From positions 1 through 64,000 of the forward strand of contig NZ_JACHJN010000001.1 in the NCBI RefSeq assembly GCF_014203665.1: a stretch of 64,000 bases of DNA, in the 5' to 3' direction. The notes under the pieces were generated by a model that searched no databases, was not told the DNA's origin, and saw nothing but the letters and a program-made list of their open reading frames with translations. The position numbers and the translations under genes are program-made. Each line of letters opens with the position of its first letter. The first letter of the stretch is position 1. This DNA comes from Saccharothrix tamanrassetensis. Its GTDB lineage: Bacteria > Actinomycetota > Actinomycetes > Mycobacteriales > Pseudonocardiaceae. Below are positions 8,228 through 18,700 of the stretch, piece by piece.

Positions 8228-9004
8228 TCAGCCGCCCGCCCATGCCTCGCGGTTTCGCAGCACGTCACGCAGGACGTCGGGCCGGTCGCTGACCAGGCCG
8301 TCGACTCCCAGGTCGAGCAGGGTCCGCATCCGGTGCGCGTCGTCGACGGTCCACACGTGGACTTCCAGGCCCCGTCGGTGGGCGGCGCGCACGAACCGGT
8401 CGTCGACCACGACCAGGCGGCCCTGGGTGGCGGGTACCTGGGCGATGCGCCCGGCGATCGGCAGGCCGGGCAGCGGGATCCGGCCGGCCGCCCACAGCGC
8501 GGCGGCCGAGCGGGGGCCCATCGAGGTCATCAGGTCCGGTCCGCCGAGTTGCCGCAGTCGGGCGAGGCGTCTGTCGGAGAACGACGCCAGGCACACCCGG
8601 TGCAGCGCGCCGGCGGCTTTGAGCAGGTCGATCACGGGGGTGACCGCGTGGTCGGCCTTGACGTCGACGTTGAGCAGCGCGTCGGGCAGTTCCTCCAGCA
8701 GGTCGGCCAGCCGGGCGATGGGTTCGCGGCCGCCGACGTTGGCGTTGCGCACGGCCGACCACGGTTGGCCGGCGACGGGGCCGGTGCCGTCGGTGGTGCG
8801 GTCGAGGGTGTCGTCGTGGTGCACGACGACGACGCCGTCGGAGGTGGCGTGGACGTCGGTCTCCAGGTAGCGGAAACCTTCCCGGGCGGCGCGGCGGAAC
8901 GAGGCGAGCGAGTTCTCCATGCCCGCCAGGTCGTCGAGGTGCCAGCCGCGGTGGGCGAACGCCCTGGGGTGCGGGCCGGACAGGTACGGGTGGTTCGCGG
9001 TCAC
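8228..9004 (-). CDS. Glycerophosphodiester phosphodiesterase
   Basis: 258 residues, single GDPD TIM-barrel domain. Hydrolyses glycerophosphodiesters to glycerol 3-phosphate and an alcohol. Catalytic elements are H18-R19 (AHRGW), E48 and D50 (ETDVHATSDG), H62/H63-D64 (HHDDTLDRTTDG) and NVDVK further on. No signal peptide is seen, so it is probably cytoplasmic. GTG start at 9004 with the barrel beginning at once. It lies 61 bp from the MFS gene on the same strand and may be transcribed with it. Confidence 0.92.
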   Translation of the reverse strand: MTANHPYLSGPHPRAFAHRGWHLDDLAGMENSLASFRRAAREGFRYLETDVHATSDGVVVVHHDDTLDRTTDGTGPVAGQPWSAVRNANVGGREPIARLADLLEELPDALLNVDVKADHAVTPVIDLLKAAGALHRVCLASFSDRRLARLRQLGGPDLMTSMGPRSAAALWAAGRIPLPGLPIAGRIAQVPATQGRLVVVDDRFVRAAHRRGLEVHVWTVDDAHRMRTLLDLGVDGLVSDRPDVLRDVLRNREAWAGG

Positions 9005-9072
9005 GGCGTGGAGTCTGCCTTGGCGGCGTGGCGTTGGGGTGACCGGTGGGTAGCGGGATACCGTCGCCCGCC

Positions 9073-9429
9073 ATGGAGCTGGTGACCGAGGCCGTCGCGT
9101 CGCGCCGGGAGGAGGCCAGGCATTGTGCCTGGTGTGGCCGTCGGCTGCCCGACAGCGGCCGGATCGGGCGTCCCCGCCGGTATTGCGCGCAGCCGTGCCG
9201 GCAGCGGGCCTACGAGCGGCGGGCGGCGGTGCAGCGCGGCGGGTTGCCCGAGGACGCGGTGGTGTTGTCGGCGGGGGAGTTGGCCGATCTGCAGGACCGG
9301 TTGTTCCAGTTGCGGTGTGCCGCGGAGGACGTGGCGACGGCGGCCGCGGACGGGGCGGACCGGGCGGAGCTGCGCCGGTTGGCCGAGGAGCTGGTGGACA
9401 CCGCGCGCGGGCTGGAGCGGCTGCGCTGA
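9073..9429 (+). CDS. Small Cys-rich (zinc-ribbon-like) protein
   Basis: 118 residues. The N-terminal CAWCGRRLP followed by GRPRRYCAQPCRQRAYERR forms a four-Cys treble-clef-like module common in short actinobacterial proteins. A predicted coiled-coil or helical tail follows (ELADLQDRLFQLRCAAEDV onwards, rich in Ala, Glu and Arg). Probably nucleic-acid binding; function unknown. Divergent from the GDPD gene with only 68 bp between. Confidence 0.75.
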   Translation: MELVTEAVASRREEARHCAWCGRRLPDSGRIGRPRRYCAQPCRQRAYERRAAVQRGGLPEDAVVLSAGELADLQDRLFQLRCAAEDVATAAADGADRAELRRLAEELVDTARGLERLR

Positions 9430-9699
9430 TCCGCGCGGCGCTTCCGGGCACCCAGTCCGCGGTTCTGCGGCACGGTGTCACCGTCGCGGCGCGTCCGGGG
9501 CGTGTCGCGCGGGGCGTGTCACGGTCGTGCCGCGGGTGTGCCGTGGGGGTGGTCGCCGGAGTCGGTGCGGGTCGTGGCGGGTGCGGTCGGCGGGGCGGGC
9601 GGCGGAGGGCCCGGGGATCGCCCGTGCGGGGGTGGGCGTCGGCTTGCCCCCCGTGCGGGGACTCCACCATCATTGCGCGCGGGGTGGCGAGGAGGGCGC

Positions 9700-11730
9700 G
9701 TGGACGGCGACGGCGCGTTGCACCGGGAGGTGCTCGACCGGGCCGATGTCGGTTTCGGTGTGACGGACGGGCACGGGACGCTGCGCTGGGTGAACCCGGC
9801 GCTGGCGGAGATCGTGGGTGTGGCGGCGGACCGCGTCGCGGGCCGGTCGCTGCCCGCGTTGCTGCCCGGGGTGCCCGACCGGCCGCGGTCGAGCCTGGCG
9901 TTGCTGATGCCCAGCGCCCACCGCCGGGGTCACCGGTGGCTGGAGGTGACCTGCCAGCCGTTGGGCTGTGACGGGGAGCTGCTGTACCGGGTGGCGGACG
10001 TGACGGCGTGGCGGGACCGGGAGCTGGAGGCCACGCACGAGGCGGACGCGTTGCGCCGCGCGCAGATGATGGGCCGGATGGGCACCTGGGAGTGGCACAT
10101 CGCCGAGGACCGGGTGGTGTGGTCGGACGCGCTGCTGGAGATGTTCGGGTTCCCGCCGGGCACGCGGCTGGACTTCGACGGCTACGCCGGGCTGGTGCAC
10201 CCCGACGACCTGCCGATGATCCAGGCGACCCTGGAGGAGGCGATGCGGTCGGGCGCGGGGTTCTCCTACACCCACCGCATGGTGCTGGCCGACCGGCGCA
10301 CCGAGCGGTGGTTCGAGTGCTTCGGGGAGATCGTCAGCGCGGAGGACGGCACGCCGCTGCGGGTGCTGGGCACCGCGCACGACATCACCCGGGCGCGCCG
10401 GGTGCACGACGAGCTGCTGGCGCTGTCCGAGCAGGACCCGTTGACCGGGTTGGCCAACCGGCGGGCGGTGACCCGCGAGCTGGAGCGGCGGCTGGGGTCG
10501 GGGTCGTCGGGGTCGTTGCTGCTGCTGGACCTGGACAACTTCAAGGACGTCAACGACCTGCGCGGGCACGCCGTGGGCGACCGGCTGATGAAGACCGTCG
10601 CCGGGACGCTGCGGTCGCGGCTGTCGGGGTCGCAGCTGATCGGCCGGCTGGGCGGCGACGAGTTCGCGGTGGTGCTGCCGGGCTGCACGTCGGCGGAGGC
10701 GGTGCGGGTCGCGGACGGCCTGCGGGACGCGGTGGCGGCGCTGCCGCTGGTCGCGGCGTCCGCGCACGTCACGGTGAGCACCGGGGTGGCGGAGTTCGGC
10801 GCGGGTGACACGTGGGAGCTGGTGCTGGCCAACGCCGACCTGGCGCTGTACGCGTCGAAGGCGGCGGGCCGCAACCGGGTCACCGTGTACGAGCCGGGCC
10901 ACTACGCGGACACCGCGAAGCGGGTGTCGGTGATGGACCGGCTGCGGGCGGCGTTGGACGGCGGCGGGCTGGCGCTGCACGCCATGCCGATGGTGCAGCT
11001 GCTGTCGGGTCGCACGCTGGGGCACGAGCTGCTGCTGCGCCTGGAGGACGGGCAGGAGCCCTACCTGGGGCCGGCGGACTTCCTGCCCGAGGCCGAGCGT
11101 TCCAACCTGGTGCTCGACATCGACCGGTGGGTGCTGTCCACCGCGATCGACACCCTCGTGCGGCACCCGGACCTGGACCTGCGGTTCAACGTCAACGTCT
11201 CCGGCCGCACCCTGGAGGACGAGGACTTCGGCGGGTTCGTGCTGGACCGGCTGGCCACCGCCGGTGTCGCCCCGGGCCGGCTGGGCCTGGAGATCACCGA
11301 GACCGCGGCGGTGACGAACCTGGACGCGGCGCGGGCGTTGGCGTTGCAGCTGCGGGCCTTCGGCTGCCGCATCACCCTGGACGACTTCGGTTCCGGCTTC
11401 GGGTCCTTCGTGCACCTCAAGCACCTGCCGATCACCGGTATCAAGATCGACGGCGAGTTCGTGCGCGGTATCGACGAGCGCTCCACCGACGCGGTGCTGG
11501 TGGCCGGGATCGTGGAGATCGCCCGCGGCCTGGGGCTGTCCGCGGTCGCCGAGTGGGTGGAGCGGCCCGCGCAGGTGGAAACCCTGACGCGGCTGGGCGT
11601 CCGGGTGGGGCAGGGCTTCCACCTGGGCCGGCCGGTGCCGCTGGGGCGGATCCTGACGGCCGAACCGGTAGGTCCGAACGGAGCATTGTCGACACCCTTG
11701 GCCGGTGCGGAGGATGGGGCGCGTTCCTGA
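9700..11730 (+). CDS. PAS-PAS-GGDEF-EAL cyclic-di-GMP turnover protein
   Basis: 676 residues with no membrane segment. PAS at about 8-105, a second PAS_3-type domain at about 120-240 (MGRMGTWEWHIAEDRVVW, HPDD), GGDEF at about 245-405, EAL at about 420-660. The cyclase loop GGDEF is intact at about residue 318. The product-inhibition site RxxD is absent (SGSQ at that place). In the EAL domain the motif reads ELLLR with E near residue 443, and DDFGSGFGSF, KIDGEFV and QGFHLG are present, so phosphodiesterase activity is plausible. GTG start after GGAGG. Monocistronic. Confidence 0.93.
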   Translation: MDGDGALHREVLDRADVGFGVTDGHGTLRWVNPALAEIVGVAADRVAGRSLPALLPGVPDRPRSSLALLMPSAHRRGHRWLEVTCQPLGCDGELLYRVADVTAWRDRELEATHEADALRRAQMMGRMGTWEWHIAEDRVVWSDALLEMFGFPPGTRLDFDGYAGLVHPDDLPMIQATLEEAMRSGAGFSYTHRMVLADRRTERWFECFGEIVSAEDGTPLRVLGTAHDITRARRVHDELLALSEQDPLTGLANRRAVTRELERRLGSGSSGSLLLLDLDNFKDVNDLRGHAVGDRLMKTVAGTLRSRLSGSQLIGRLGGDEFAVVLPGCTSAEAVRVADGLRDAVAALPLVAASAHVTVSTGVAEFGAGDTWELVLANADLALYASKAAGRNRVTVYEPGHYADTAKRVSVMDRLRAALDGGGLALHAMPMVQLLSGRTLGHELLLRLEDGQEPYLGPADFLPEAERSNLVLDIDRWVLSTAIDTLVRHPDLDLRFNVNVSGRTLEDEDFGGFVLDRLATAGVAPGRLGLEITETAAVTNLDAARALALQLRAFGCRITLDDFGSGFGSFVHLKHLPITGIKIDGEFVRGIDERSTDAVLVAGIVEIARGLGLSAVAEWVERPAQVETLTRLGVRVGQGFHLGRPVPLGRILTAEPVGPNGALSTPLAGAEDGARS

Positions 11731-11755
11731 TCTCCGCCCGCCGCTGTACCCGCCG

Positions 11756-12430
11756 ATGGGAATTCGCCCCGTGTCCGGTCCTTCCGCCAGCCCCGCGCGC
11801 GGTGTGCGCCGCATCGAGCTGAGCACCGCCGATCCCGAACCGATCGCCGACTTCTACGCCCACCTGTTCGGCTGGGTGGTGATCGCCGAGACCGACGGCA
11901 CGTTCACCGGCTGGGTCGGCGACCGCCTCGCCCTGCGGGTGCGGCCCGGCGGGGACGGGTTCCGGGTCGTGTTCGCCGGCCCCGGCCCGCGTGAACTGCG
12001 GCAGGGCGCCGCGGTGGACCAGGGGCGGGTGCTGCACGGCCCGTGGGCGCCCGAACCGCGTGCCGGGGAACCGTGCTGGGTGGAGTTCATGGGCACCGCC
12101 GACGACCCGTACTGGGCCGGTGAGCTGGGCTGGCGCACCCGCAGCCCGGACGAGCCGTTCACCGTCTACGACACGCCGCGCGAACACCGGGCCGTGGCGG
12201 GGCGGCTGGTGGGGGAGCGGCAGCGCTGGCTGTGCTACTTCGCCGTGCCCGACACCGCCGGGACCGCCGGGCTGGCCGCGGACCTCGGCGGGCGGGTGGT
12301 CGTGCCGCCCACCGAGGTCCCCACCGGGCTGGTCGCCTCCCTCGCCGACCCGGCGGGCGCGGAGTTCGCGGTGCTGCAGGACCCGCCCGGCTGGGGCGGC
12401 GCCTGGTACACCCCGCCCGCCGCACCCTGA
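11756..12430 (+). CDS. VOC/glyoxalase-fold protein, two-module
   Basis: 224 residues from the ATG at 11756; ATG 11705 and GTG 11771 are alternatives with no decisive ribosome site. Two vicinal-oxygen-chelate modules: RRIELSTADPEPIADFYAHLFGW at about 20-40, and a second with GTADDPYWAGELGW and CYFAVPDTAGTAGLAADLGGR. This resembles the paired-VOC antibiotic-resistance/bleomycin-binding-like proteins of actinomycetes, but metal ligands are unclear. Follows the GGDEF/EAL gene by 25 bases and may be cotranscribed. Confidence 0.75.
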   Translation: MGIRPVSGPSASPARGVRRIELSTADPEPIADFYAHLFGWVVIAETDGTFTGWVGDRLALRVRPGGDGFRVVFAGPGPRELRQGAAVDQGRVLHGPWAPEPRAGEPCWVEFMGTADDPYWAGELGWRTRSPDEPFTVYDTPREHRAVAGRLVGERQRWLCYFAVPDTAGTAGLAADLGGRVVVPPTEVPTGLVASLADPAGAEFAVLQDPPGWGGAWYTPPAAP

Positions 12431-12546
12431 ACCCGCCCCGCCCGATCCCGCCGGGCACCGATCCCGCCCCCGCCCCGCCGGGCACCGGCCCGACGACCGA
12501 TTCCCACGACGGGGTCGGCCGCCGGACGGGCACCCGGCAGTGCGCC

Positions 12547-14001
12547 CTACCCCGGCGGCGCCCGGAAGCCGCCGATCTCCCGTTCGAGCAGCTCGGCCAG
12601 CCGCAGCGGGGTGCGGTCCTCGAACATCGGGCCGATGAGCTGCACTCCGACCGGCAGGCCCTCGGGGGACCTGCCGGCCGGTACGGCGGTGGCGGGCAGG
12701 CCGGGCATGGTGGCCAGACCGGCCCAGACCAGTTGGTCGAAGTACGGGTGCCCGACGCCGTCGATGTCGATCCGGCGCCGCATCGGATCGGGTTCGTGGT
12801 CGTGCGGGAACGCGGGAGTCGGCGTGACAGGGCACACCACGGCGTCGAACTCGGCGAACAGCTGCCGCCAGCCGTGGCGGTGCAGCTCGCGACGGCCGGC
12901 GGCCTCCATCCAGTCGTGGTGGCTGAACACCATGGCGCGCAGCCTCGCCGCGTCGAGGCTCTCGTCGTCCGCGCGCAGTGCGGCGACGCGGGCCCGCAGC
13001 TGCTCGTCCGATCCGATCGGGAAACGCGCGACGGAGCCCGAGATCAGCAACTGCATGTAGAGCGTCGCGGCCTCGGCCAGGTCGGGCAGCAGCCGGCTGT
13101 GCCGTTCGACGCGGGCGCCGCCGTCGACCAGCGCGTCGGCCACCCGGTCCACGCCCGCCCGCACGGCGGACCCGGTCGGGACGAGCGGATGCCCGTCGAC
13201 GACCAGGACCCGGAAGTCGCCGAGCCGCTCGTGGCGCGCGGGCGGCAGCCTCAGGTCGTAGGCCTTGCCGTGGGTCAACGGGTCCGGGCCGGCCATGACG
13301 TCGAGCAGGAGCGTGAGGTCGCGGGCGGTGCGCGCCATCGGACCCACGACGGCGAGGTCCAGGTCGACCGGCAACGGCGCCGCCGGCGGCGCGACCATGC
13401 CGCGGGTCGCCGCCAGTCCGAGTGTCGGCTTGTGCGCATACACACCGCAGAAATGCGCGGGGGTGCGCAGCGAACCGGCGAGGTCCGAGCCGATGGACAA
13501 CGCGCCGAATCCGGATGCCAGGGCCGCCGCCGACCCGCCGGAGGACCCGCCCGACGTGCGACCGTGATCCCACGGATTGTTCGTGGTGCCGTAGATCTCG
13601 TTGAAACTCTGGATGTCCTGCAACCCCAAAGGCACATTGGTCTTACCCAGCACAACCGCGCCCGCGGCCTTGAGCCGCGACACCTGTACCGCGTCCTCGG
13701 CCGGCACATGATCCCGGTATTGCGGCATGCCCCAGGTCGTGGGCAGCCCGGCCATGTCGTAGGACTCCTTGACCGTCACCGGGATACCGAGCAGCGGCCG
13801 GACCTCCCCGCGGGCCCGCGCCCGGTCGGCACCGCGCGCGGCGGCCCGCGCCCGGTCGAAGTCCGGCACACAGATCGCGTTGACCGCCTTGTCGTCGCGT
13901 TCGATACGGGCAATCGCCTCGTCGGTCAGTTCCGCCGAGGTCACTTCACCGGCACGCAATGCGGCCGTCAACTCTCCGGCTGTCCGGAAACTCCACTCCA
14001 T
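12547..14001 (-). CDS. Amidase, amidase-signature family
   Basis: 484 residues. Hydrolyses a carboxamide through the Lys-cisSer-Ser triad: K78 (VTVKES), S153 (GGSSGGS) and S177 (GSDLAGSLRTPA). A complete single domain. The sequence resembles the GatA-like enzymes annotated simply as amidase; no GatB or GatC genes are nearby, so a role in tRNA amidation is unlikely. MEWSFRT at 14001 is chosen over an in-frame start at 14055. The 140 bases upstream are markedly lower in GC than the gene. Confidence 0.9.
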   Translation of the reverse strand: MEWSFRTAGELTAALRAGEVTSAELTDEAIARIERDDKAVNAICVPDFDRARAAARGADRARARGEVRPLLGIPVTVKESYDMAGLPTTWGMPQYRDHVPAEDAVQVSRLKAAGAVVLGKTNVPLGLQDIQSFNEIYGTTNNPWDHGRTSGGSSGGSAAALASGFGALSIGSDLAGSLRTPAHFCGVYAHKPTLGLAATRGMVAPPAAPLPVDLDLAVVGPMARTARDLTLLLDVMAGPDPLTHGKAYDLRLPPARHERLGDFRVLVVDGHPLVPTGSAVRAGVDRVADALVDGGARVERHSRLLPDLAEAATLYMQLLISGSVARFPIGSDEQLRARVAALRADDESLDAARLRAMVFSHHDWMEAAGRRELHRHGWRQLFAEFDAVVCPVTPTPAFPHDHEPDPMRRRIDIDGVGHPYFDQLVWAGLATMPGLPATAVPAGRSPEGLPVGVQLIGPMFEDRTPLRLAELLEREIGGFRAPPG

Positions 14002-14147
14002 GAAATTCGACGCTACCGACCCCCGAAGCAGGCCACGAAATTCCGATTCGCGCAACCGGATGGACGTCTCGAATCATCATGTCGCTTTCCGGAACGACCC
14101 GTTGTGACCGTTCAACGGAATGTGATCACCCGCCCGGGTGCCGCGGA

Positions 14148-15686
14148 TCAGGGGTGCACGGGGCTGGGTTCGTCGGTGGGTTCGTCGGTGGGCTCGTCGA
14201 TGACCTTCGGCACCGAACGCAGGGCCCGGCCCGCGACCGCCGCCAACACCACCAGCAGACCGGCGCACACCCACAGGCTGGTCGCCGCGCCGTCCACGAA
14301 CGCCTGCCGGGCCGCCACCACCAGCGGAGCGGCCACCTCGCCCGGCAGCGACGCCGCCACGTGCAGCGTCGCCCCCAGCGAATCGGCCGCCGCCGCGTCC
14401 ACCCCGGCGGGCAGCACCACGTCGTCCCGGTACACCGCTCCCAGCACACTGCCCAGCACGGCGATGCCCAACGCGCCGCCCACCTCGGTCGCGGTCTCCG
14501 AGATCGACGCCGCCGCACCCGCCCGTTCCCGCGGCACCGACGCCAGCACCGTGTCGTTGGTGACCGCGAACGCGAACCCCACCCCGACCCCGTAGACGAC
14601 CATCGCCGGCAGCATCGACCAGAACGACGCGTCGACCGCCAGCACCGCCGCGAACAACGCGAACCCCACCGCCGTCAACCCCAACCCGAGCGCCACCACC
14701 GCGGCCCGCCCCCACCGCCGCACCAGCGACCCGGCCAGCACCCCGCCCACCGCCGCGCACAACCCGCCCGGCAGACCACCCAAACCCGCCTGCAACGGCG
14801 ACCACCCCAGCACCAGTTGCAGGTACTGGGCCAGCAGCAGCGACAACGACAGGCTCGCGAACATCGCCACCAGCGTCGCCCCGATCGACGCCGAGAACGC
14901 CCGCAGCCGGAACAGCCGCACGTCGATCAACGGCTCGGCCAACCCCGACTGGCGGCGCGCGAACACCACCAGCGCCACCACGCCCGCCACGGCCGCGACC
15001 GCCACGTCGACCTGCCCGACACCGTCGTGCGCGGCCACCTTGACCGCGTAGACCACCGCCACCACACCCACCACCGACAGCAGCACCGACAGCGGGTCCA
15101 CCCGCCCCGGACGCGGGTTGCGCGACTCCGGCAGCACCACCGCGCCCACCCCGATCAGCAGCGCCACCACCGGCACGTTGACCAGGAACACCGAACCCCA
15201 CCAGAAGCGGTCCAGCAGCAGCCCGCCCACGATCGGCCCGAACGCGAACCCCGCCGCACCCACCCCGCTCCACAACCCGACCGCCGCGCTGCGCTCCCGC
15301 GGATCGGTGAACACGTTGCGGATGATCGACAGCGTCGACGGCATGATCGTCGCCCCCGCCACCCCCAGCAGCGCCCGCGCCGCGATCAGCGACTCCGGGG
15401 TCGGCGCGTAGGCGGTGGCCACCGACGCCACCCCGAACGCCGCCGCGCCCACCAGCAGCAGCCGCTTGCGGCCCCACCGGTCACCGGCGTTGCCCATCGT
15501 CACCAGCAGCCCCGCCAACGCGAAACCGTAGACGTCGGCGATCCACAACACCTGCGACGCCGACGGATCCAGATCGGCGACCAGCGCCGGGACCGCCAGG
15601 TGCAGCACCGTCAGGTCGATCGCCAACAACAGCATCGCCAGACACGCCAACACCAGCGTGCCCCACTTGCGGAAATCCCTGTCCAT
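14148..15686 (-). CDS. MFS drug-exporter, DHA2/EmrB-QacA (14-helix) family
   Basis: 512 residues. Proton-coupled efflux of drugs or metabolites. Fourteen hydrophobic segments, starting with GTLVLACLAMLLLAIDLTVL. Motif A-like loop GNAGDRWGRKRLL after helix 2, and the motif C-like glycine-rich segment GAAGFAFGPIVGG in helix 5. The C-terminus ends with three DEPT-type tetrapeptide repeats encoded by 12-bp repeats. It starts 31 bp after the BTAD regulator gene on the same strand; the pair probably forms an operon in which the regulator controls export. Confidence 0.93.
   Translation of the reverse strand: MDRDFRKWGTLVLACLAMLLLAIDLTVLHLAVPALVADLDPSASQVLWIADVYGFALAGLLVTMGNAGDRWGRKRLLLVGAAAFGVASVATAYAPTPESLIAARALLGVAGATIMPSTLSIIRNVFTDPRERSAAVGLWSGVGAAGFAFGPIVGGLLLDRFWWGSVFLVNVPVVALLIGVGAVVLPESRNPRPGRVDPLSVLLSVVGVVAVVYAVKVAAHDGVGQVDVAVAAVAGVVALVVFARRQSGLAEPLIDVRLFRLRAFSASIGATLVAMFASLSLSLLLAQYLQLVLGWSPLQAGLGGLPGGLCAAVGGVLAGSLVRRWGRAAVVALGLGLTAVGFALFAAVLAVDASFWSMLPAMVVYGVGVGFAFAVTNDTVLASVPRERAGAAASISETATEVGGALGIAVLGSVLGAVYRDDVVLPAGVDAAAADSLGATLHVAASLPGEVAAPLVVAARQAFVDGAATSLWVCAGLLVVLAAVAGRALRSVPKVIDEPTDEPTDEPSPVHP
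14166..14201. repeat. Three 12-bp direct repeats in the exporter 3' end
   Basis: GGGTTCGTCGGT occurs twice in a row and is followed by the variant GGGCTCGTCGAT. It encodes the acidic tail DEPTDEPTDEP of the exporter on the minus strand. The repeat is in frame, so copy-number change would only lengthen or shorten the tail. Confidence 0.85.
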
Positions 15687-15717
15687 GCGCGGCAGCCAAG
15701 ACCACACCGCGCACCGG

Positions 15718-18700
15718 TCACGCACGAAGCGCTGACAACACCCCGTCACGCCCCAACCCGGCACCCTCCGCCGCCCGCGCCCGGAACACCGCGTCGCCCA
15801 GCACGGCCCGCGCCGCCCGCTCCGTGCCCAGCACATCCGGGTCGACCACCGCCACCGTGCCGCGCAGCCCGTGCGCCGCCCCCAGCAGCAACGCCGCGCC
15901 CCGCGCGTCACCCGACGCCAACGCCAACGCCGCCCGCGCGTCGGCCACCCGCGCCACGACCATCTGGTTGCCCCACTCCGCGGCCGACTCCAGCGCCAAC
16001 CCCAACGCCTCCCTCGCCGCCACCGGATCACCCTCGGCCAACGCCGTGCGCCCCACCGCGACGTGGATCGACGCCCGCACCTCCGCCGGCCCGAACCACC
16101 CCGACGGACACACCCGCAGCGCCTGCTCGCACCAGTGCCGCGCACCCGCCAGGTCACCCCGCGACCGGCACACCTCCGCCATGCCCAGCCGCACCTCCGC
16201 CAACGTCCCCACCGCACCCTGCGACCGCGCCGAGGCCGCCGCCCGCTCCAGGTCCGCCCACGCCGAGTCGAACTCGCCCCGGTGCCGCGCCCACTCCGCC
16301 CGCTGGGTCAACATGCCCGCCGTGTGCTCGGTCACCCCGAACGCCTCCGACAGCACCAGCGCCTCGTCCAGGTACCGCACCGCCGCACCCAGGTCCCCGT
16401 CGGCCCGCGCCAACTCCGCCAACTGCGCCGACACCACCGACATGCCCCACCGCTCGCCCAACACCCGGAACCGGCCCAACGCCTCCAGGTGCGACACCCG
16501 CGCCTCGGCCAGCCGGCCCGCGTACTGGAACTGCATGCCCAACCCCAACCGCGCCAACGCCTGCGACCAGTCGTCCGGCCCGATCAGGCTGCCGCGCAAC
16601 CCGTCCAACGTCGGCGTCTCCACATCCGGCACCCCGTAGGCCATGCCCCACAGCATCGTCAGGAACGGCCGCGTCGCGGGACCGGCGAACACGTCGTGCA
16701 GCTGCTGCTTCGGCGACGGCGCACCCGGCACCGCCTCCCGCGCACCGGTCGACGACGCGTACAACGCGCACACCAGGTACTCCTCGGCCAACCCCGCCGG
16801 CGCCACCGGCCCCACCGCGCGCACCACCTCCTCGGCCAACAGCGACCCCTCCGTGCGCAACCCCCGCACCCAGAAGTACCAGCCCAGCTCCGCCATCAAC
16901 CGCAACGCCAACCCGCGCTCAACCCCGACCGCCCACCGGATCGCCGCCTTGAAGTTCTCGTGATCCGCCGACAACCGCGCCAGCCACTCCAACTGCCCGG
17001 CCCGCAACAGGTGCGGCGAGGCCTCCACCGCCACCCCCAGCGCCCACCGCGCGTGCGCCCGCCGCACCCGCTCGAGCTCACCGGCCTCCACCAGCCGCTC
17101 GGCGCAGAACGCGCGGATCGTGTCCAGCATCCGGTACCGCCGCCCGGACACCTCCACCAACGACTTGTCCACCAGCGACGGCAACAGCTCGTCGGTCCCC
17201 GGCACCCCGCACACCGCCGCCGCCGACTCCAACGTCGTGCCGTCGGAGAACACCGTCAACCGGCGCGCCAACACCCGCTCGTCGGCATCCAGCAGATCCC
17301 AGCTCCACTCCACCACCGCGTGCAGCGTCCGGTGCCGCGGCGCCGCCGCCCGCGACCCCCGCGACAACAACCGGAACCGGTCACCCAACCGGGCCGCCAC
17401 CTCCGCCACCGGCAACGACCGCACCCGCGCCGCCGCCAGCTCGATCGCCAACGGCATCCCGTCCAACGCCCGGCAGATCTCCACCACCGCCGGCCCCGAC
17501 ACCCCGTCCAGCACGAACGACGGGTTCACCGCCACCGCCCGATCGACGAACAACCGCACCGCCGCCGACCCCACGTCGTCCACCGGCAACGGCGGCACCG
17601 GCCGCACCGTCTCCCCGGTGACCCCCAACGCCTCCCGGCTCGTCGCCAACACCCGCAACCCCGGACACGCCGTCAACAACGCACCCGCCAACACCGCCGC
17701 GTCCGCCACCACGTGCTCGCAGTTGTCCAACACCACCAGCACCGACCGCTCCGCCAACGCCGCCACCAGCCGCTGCACCGGCGACGACACCGCCCGCAGC
17801 CCGTCCTCCCGCAACCCCAACGCGGTCAACACCGCCTGCGGCACATCCCCGCCCGCACCCAACGGCGCCAGATCCACGAAGAACACATCACCCGGGTCCG
17901 ACGCCGCGACCTCCACCGCCAGCCGCGTCTTGCCCGCCCCACCCGGCCCCAGCAACGTCACCAGCCGCGACCCCAGCAACGCCCTCCCGACCAGCCGCAC
18001 CTCCTCCGCCCGACCCACGAAACTGGTCAACTGGGCGGGCAGCACGTGCCGCGCCGGCGACCGCTCACCCCGCAGCACCTCCAGGTGCGCCGCCGCCAAC
18101 TCCGGCGACGGATCCGAACCCAACTCCTCGACCAGCACCGACCGGGTCCGCTCGAACACCGCCAACGCCTCCGCCCGGCGGCCCTCCCGGTGCAGCACCC
18201 GCACCAACCGCGCCACCAGCCGCTCCCGCAACGGGAACCGCGCCACCAACTCGGCCAACAGCGCCACCGGAGCCACGTCGTGATCCTCCACCGCCCGCAG
18301 CCGCAGCTCCTCCCACCGCGCCGCCTGCGCCTGCGCGAACGGCGCGTCACCCACGTCCCGCAACGCCGGACCACGCCACAACGCCAGCGCCTCGCCCGGC
18401 AACCCCCGCGCCACCAGGTCCTCGAACCGCAACGCGTCCACCTCGGACCGGTCCACCACCAGCCGATACCCCGCCGCGGACCGCTCCACCTCCACATCCA
18501 GCAACGACCGCAACCGCGACACCTGCGACTGCACCGCGTTCGCCACCCCCGCCGGCGGCCGATCCCCGTACAGGGCGTCCACCAACCGGTCCAGCCCCAC
18601 CACCCGGCCCGCGTCCACCAACAACACCGCCAGCAACGCCCGCAGCCGCGGCCCGCCGACCGGGACCTCCGTCCCGTCCGCACGCCGCGCCACCACCGGA

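Noticed and set aside
12547-14001. GatA subunit of the tRNA amidotransferase
   Set aside because: No GatB or GatC gene adjoins and the sequence outside the triad follows general amidases; the same applies to the amidase at 34408.
14166-14201. Three regular 12-bp repeats as a possible CRISPR-like or iteron array
   Set aside because: The repeats are contiguous, in frame and encode the acidic tail of the exporter; there are no spacers.
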